The translations under genes were made by a program, and so were the position numbers. 7,257 nucleotides of DNA, from NCBI GenBank assembly GCA_002299125.1, contig DBNU01000090.1:1-7257 (forward strand), given 5' to 3'. The stretch is from Proteobacteria bacterium UBA664 (GTDB lineage: Bacteria; Pseudomonadota; Gammaproteobacteria; UBA7966). Positions 5,996 to 7,257 of this stretch are shown here, in pieces (within the stretch, counting starts at the first letter, position 1; each line of letters starts with the position of its first letter). Below the pieces are notes generated by a model, which was not told the DNA's origin, ran no database searches, and saw only the letters and a list, made by a program, of their open reading frames with translations.

Positions 5996-6457
5996 ATGCT
6001 CCTCTTCGTTGAATTCGAGGGCGTCCTCAGGCGCCCGCGACGCGAACCGTCCGGTACGCTGGACGGCCAGCTCATCGCCAACTTCGAGTCCATCCTCCGC
6101 CGTTTCAGCCGGGTGCAACTGGTACTCGCCAGCGAATGGCGGCTCCGGCTGCCGCATCCGCGGATCATGGAATGGTTCCACCACGATATCCGTGCCCGCT
6201 TCGGTGTCCGGCTTGGCCTCGACGACCGCCCCCGGGGCGATCTCGCGCGGTCCTACCTGGAACGACTCGGCAAACCCACCCCCTGGGCCGCACTCGATGC
6301 CGACGCCTCGGCCTGGGATCCCGACGAACCCGGCCTCTTCCTCTGCGATCCAGCGCGCGGTCTGGATGCCGAGGCCGCCGCTGGTCTGTCACGGCACCTC
6401 GTGGCGCGGGCGGTCGCGGCGCGGGCGGCACGTCGGGGGCCGGCACCCGCAGCCTAA
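5996..6457 (+). CDS. Small HAD-fold protein (HAD domain of the Swiss Army Knife RNA repair type) with altered motif I
   Basis: This 153-residue protein resembles small HAD-superfamily proteins annotated as HAD domain in Swiss Army Knife RNA repair proteins (nucleotide or polynucleotide phosphatase-like). The family usually opens with a DxDGV motif I. Here residues 4-11 read FVEFEGVL, so both the nucleophile and the acid/base aspartates are glutamate (E6 and E8, codons GAA and GAG). Motif II is present as LASEWR (44-49, S46), a lysine lies at K93 (LGKPTPW), and motif IV survives as ALDAD (D101, D103), so the metal-binding end looks intact. The product may be inactive, altered or a binding protein. 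The ATG at 5996 lacks a strong ribosome site but starts at the first strand of the fold as in relatives. It probably shares a transcript with the protease gene 53 bp upstream. Its stop overlaps the convergent adenosyltransferase stop. Confidence 0.78.
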   Translation: MLLFVEFEGVLRRPRREPSGTLDGQLIANFESILRRFSRVQLVLASEWRLRLPHPRIMEWFHHDIRARFGVRLGLDDRPRGDLARSYLERLGKPTPWAALDADASAWDPDEPGLFLCDPARGLDAEAAAGLSRHLVARAVAARAARRGPAPAA

Positions 6458-7050
6458 CCGTCCTGCTTCGGCTCTGCCCCGGTCGCGCAATCACCGGCCA
6501 TCCGCTCGCGGCGACTGCGTGACCAGTAACGCACCGTGCCCCCTTCGCGCACCCCGACCCGGCGGGCCAGCACGAAGAGCCAGTCCGAGAGACGATTGGT
6601 GAAGGGCAGTGAAAAGGCGGCCAGCGGCTCGTGCAGCAGGATCGCGGCGAGTGCTCGTTCGGCGCGGCGACACACTGCCCGGGTCACGTGCGTCTGCGCG
6701 ACGGCACGGCCACCTCCGGGCAGGATGAACTCGTCCAGGACGGGCAGGGCCGTGTTCCAGGCCAGGATATCGGCCTCGAGGCCGAGCACGTCCTCCTGCG
6801 TCAGCAGTTGCACGCCGGGCATCGCCAATTCGCCACCCAGATCGAAGAGCGCATGCTGGATGTCCTCCAGCCGAGGCAGCTCCAGCAGCAACGCTGGCTC
6901 CGCGGCCAGCAGGCCCAACTGGCTGTTGAGCTCATCCACCTCCCCCATGGCCACGATGCGCAGCGCCGACTTGGGCATGCGCGAGCCATCGGCGAGCGCG
7001 GTCGTGCCCGAGTCTCCGGTGCGAGTGACGATACGTGTGAGCCGGCTCAT
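6454..7050 (-). CDS. Cob(I)yrinic acid a,c-diamide / cob(I)alamin adenosyltransferase, PduO type
   Basis: Transfers the adenosyl group of ATP to Co(I) corrinoid to make adenosylcobalamin or its precursor; cytosolic, usually trimeric. The 198-residue protein begins MSRLTRIVTRTGDSGTT, the N-terminal ATP-binding motif (TRTGDxGTT at 9-17), followed by ALADGSRMPKSALRIVAMGEVDELNSQLG (18-46). The C-terminal half holds FILPGG (108-113), CRRAER (127-132, an ATP and active-site arginine/glutamate pair) and NRLSDWLFVLAR (152-163), all hallmark PduO-type segments. The ATG at 7050 matches the family start; an in-frame ATG at 7158 would add 36 unrelated residues. No purine-rich ribosome site precedes it, and a TATCCT box lies only 8 bp upstream. 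No other cobalamin gene is nearby, so a role in salvage or supply to a cobalamin enzyme elsewhere is inferred. The last ~20 residues are a poorly conserved tail. Confidence 0.93.
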   Translation of the reverse strand: MSRLTRIVTRTGDSGTTALADGSRMPKSALRIVAMGEVDELNSQLGLLAAEPALLLELPRLEDIQHALFDLGGELAMPGVQLLTQEDVLGLEADILAWNTALPVLDEFILPGGGRAVAQTHVTRAVCRRAERALAAILLHEPLAAFSLPFTNRLSDWLFVLARRVGVREGGTVRYWSRSRRERMAGDCATGAEPKQDG

Positions 7051-7198
7051 GAGCGCGCAGGATAGCCAGTCAACCTGCGTCTGCGCGAGGGGCCGATGCG
7101 CGGAGGCAATCAGGGTACCAGCGCGCAGCCGGCTGTTGGACGAGAACCGCAGATACACGCCAGGGGCAGCGAGGTGTCGCAGTCGCGGGCACCCCTGC

Positions 7199-7204
7199 TA
7201 GGAT
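7199..7204 (+). promoter_or_regulatory. Possible extended -10 promoter near the right edge
   Basis: TAGGAT, matching TATAAT at 4 of 6 positions, is preceded by TGC as in an extended -10. No good -35 was found. It points into the possible gene start at 7247, and it resembles the TGCTAG box upstream of dksA. Confidence 0.35.
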
Positions 7205-7246
7205 CCCGCCCCGCCTTTCAATCTCACCTCGCGCAAGGATTCGCCT

Positions 7247-7257
7247 TTGTCAGCCAC
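7247..7257 (+). CDS. Possible first codons of a truncated plus-strand gene (TTG start)
   Basis: TTG-TCA-GCC-AC would encode M-S-A/T and continue beyond the window. AAGGA at 7235-7239 is spaced 7 bp ahead, and a possible extended -10 lies about 45 bp upstream. Only three codons are visible, so neither the product nor the reality of the gene can be judged from this window. Confidence 0.3.

Overview
The window is very GC-rich, densely coding chromosomal DNA that looks like an ordinary housekeeping region of a gammaproteobacterium. The dksA-gluQ pair is a typical gammaproteobacterial arrangement. The dksA product carries a very long Lys/Ala/Pro-rich N-terminal tail of a kind I associate with Xanthomonadales-like lineages; that placement is an inference from memory. 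No mobile element, CRISPR array, tRNA or rRNA was seen.

Layout. (1) 78-1892 and 1960-3033, plus strand: queF (queuosine precursor reductase), dksA (RNA polymerase-binding stringent-response factor with a histone-H1-like tail) and gluQ (glutamyl-Q tRNA(Asp) synthetase). QueF makes preQ1 for queuosine, and GluQ glutamylates queuosine in tRNA(Asp), so two steps of one tRNA-modification pathway flank dksA. (2) 3034-3225: a convergent spacer holding a 20-bp REP-like hairpin inside a 127-bp imperfect inverted repeat. (3) 3226-4215 and 4408-5136, minus strand: a DmeF-type cobalt/nickel efflux transporter and, upstream, a class I glutamine amidotransferase. (4) 5244-5942 and 5996-6457, plus strand, divergent from the amidotransferase: a secreted or periplasmic retropepsin-like aspartic protease and a small HAD-fold protein in which both motif I aspartates are glutamates. 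(5) 6454-7050, minus strand: a PduO-type cob(I)alamin adenosyltransferase whose stop overlaps the HAD gene's stop by 4 bp. (6) The right edge may hold a promoter and the first codons of another plus-strand gene.

The points most worth a second look are the double Asp-to-Glu change in the HAD protein, the 15-bp tandem repeat at the gluQ start (one missing C decides whether an ATG start is in frame), the nested inverted repeat between gluQ and dmeF, and the ~300-residue DksA tail with its internal run of nine C. I did not find convincing evidence of a new multi-gene system.
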